From the NCBI GenBank assembly GCA_021799405.1, contig JAJZAL010000027.1, positions 1 to 33,442 of the forward strand: a stretch of 33,442 bases of DNA, given 5' to 3'. This DNA is from Acidobacteriota bacterium (GTDB lineage Bacteria; Acidobacteriota; Terriglobia; Terriglobales; Acidobacteriaceae). This document shows, in pieces, positions 33,350 through 33,442 of this stretch. The translations under genes were made by a program, and so were the position numbers. Below the pieces are notes generated by a model. It had not been told where the DNA came from and ran no database searches. It saw nothing but the letters and a program-made list of their open reading frames with translations. The stretch's first letter is position 1. The number at the start of each line of letters is the position of its first letter.

Positions 33350-33442
33350 CTACTCGAGGATCTCGGTGATGGTGCCGGCGCCGACCGTGCGTCCGCCTTC
33401 GCGGATTGCAAAGCGCAGGCCCTTTTCCATCGCCACCGGCGT
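33350..33442 (-). CDS. tuf: elongation factor Tu, C-terminal end (5' part beyond window)
   Basis: The last 30 codons are present: [17 protein letters not shown] and [13 protein letters not shown], then TAG. This is the unmistakable end of domain 3 of EF-Tu, which carries aminoacyl-tRNA to the ribosome. The rest lies beyond the right edge. Its place directly before rpsJ is the widespread fus-tuf-S10 arrangement. Confidence 0.97.
   Translation of the reverse strand, partial: TPVAMEKGLRFAIREGGRTVGAGTITEILE

Overview
The window is a high-GC bacterial chromosome segment with densely packed genes. The DUF1844 gene beside ribF and ygfZ, the secreted proteins of unfamiliar type, the Lys/Ala-tailed L22 and the tuf/S10/spc/alpha gene order all suggest an acidobacterium (Acidobacteriota, probably class Terriglobia). 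That placement rests on protein character and layout, not on a marker search. No plasmid, phage, transposon, tRNA, rRNA or CRISPR feature was found.

Layout. (1) Positions 1-494 (+) hold the 3' end of a 2-oxoglutarate/Fe(II) dioxygenase gene. It converges on a leftward gene for a secreted, glycoside-hydrolase-like protein (616-2574). (2) Positions 2894-6391 are a leftward four-gene operon read as ygfZ, a DUF1844 gene, a PhnP-like metallo-beta-lactamase gene and ribF. (3) Positions 6494-15530 are a rightward eight-gene run: secreted HExxH protein, mtnP, PfkB kinase, GT-C-type membrane protein, dapF, ldcA, mpl, plsC. Its genes overlap or nearly abut, so it looks like one operon. The dapF-ldcA-mpl trio joins diaminopimelate synthesis to recycling of murein tripeptide. 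(4) Positions 15591-33442 are a leftward block of 31 genes: tuf (only its 3' end is present), then the S10, spc and alpha operons fused in classical order, rpsJ to rplQ, with secY, adk, map and infA embedded. A hairpin with a U-tract at 15530-15559 ends this block where it meets plsC.

The most unusual structure lies in the gaps between ribosomal genes. At least eight gaps carry arrays of degenerate 7-bp units. In seven of these a run of direct units is followed by a run of the same unit in inverted orientation, so the transcript could fold into long imperfect hairpins. There are two sequence families, AGTYNYC and YYAGCYN. Each gap carries only one family, and both fit a common period-7 pattern, YAGYYNY. 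I know of heptameric short tandem repeats in other phyla, but I cannot name this arrangement inside a ribosomal protein operon.

Smaller points: TTG start codons for rpsD and infA, and probably for ldcA, the membrane protein gene and perhaps adk; long charged tails on L22, L17, L29, L3 and RpoA; intact zinc motifs in S4, S14, L36, L24 and adenylate kinase; and an exact TATAAT box so close to ygfZ that leaderless initiation is possible.
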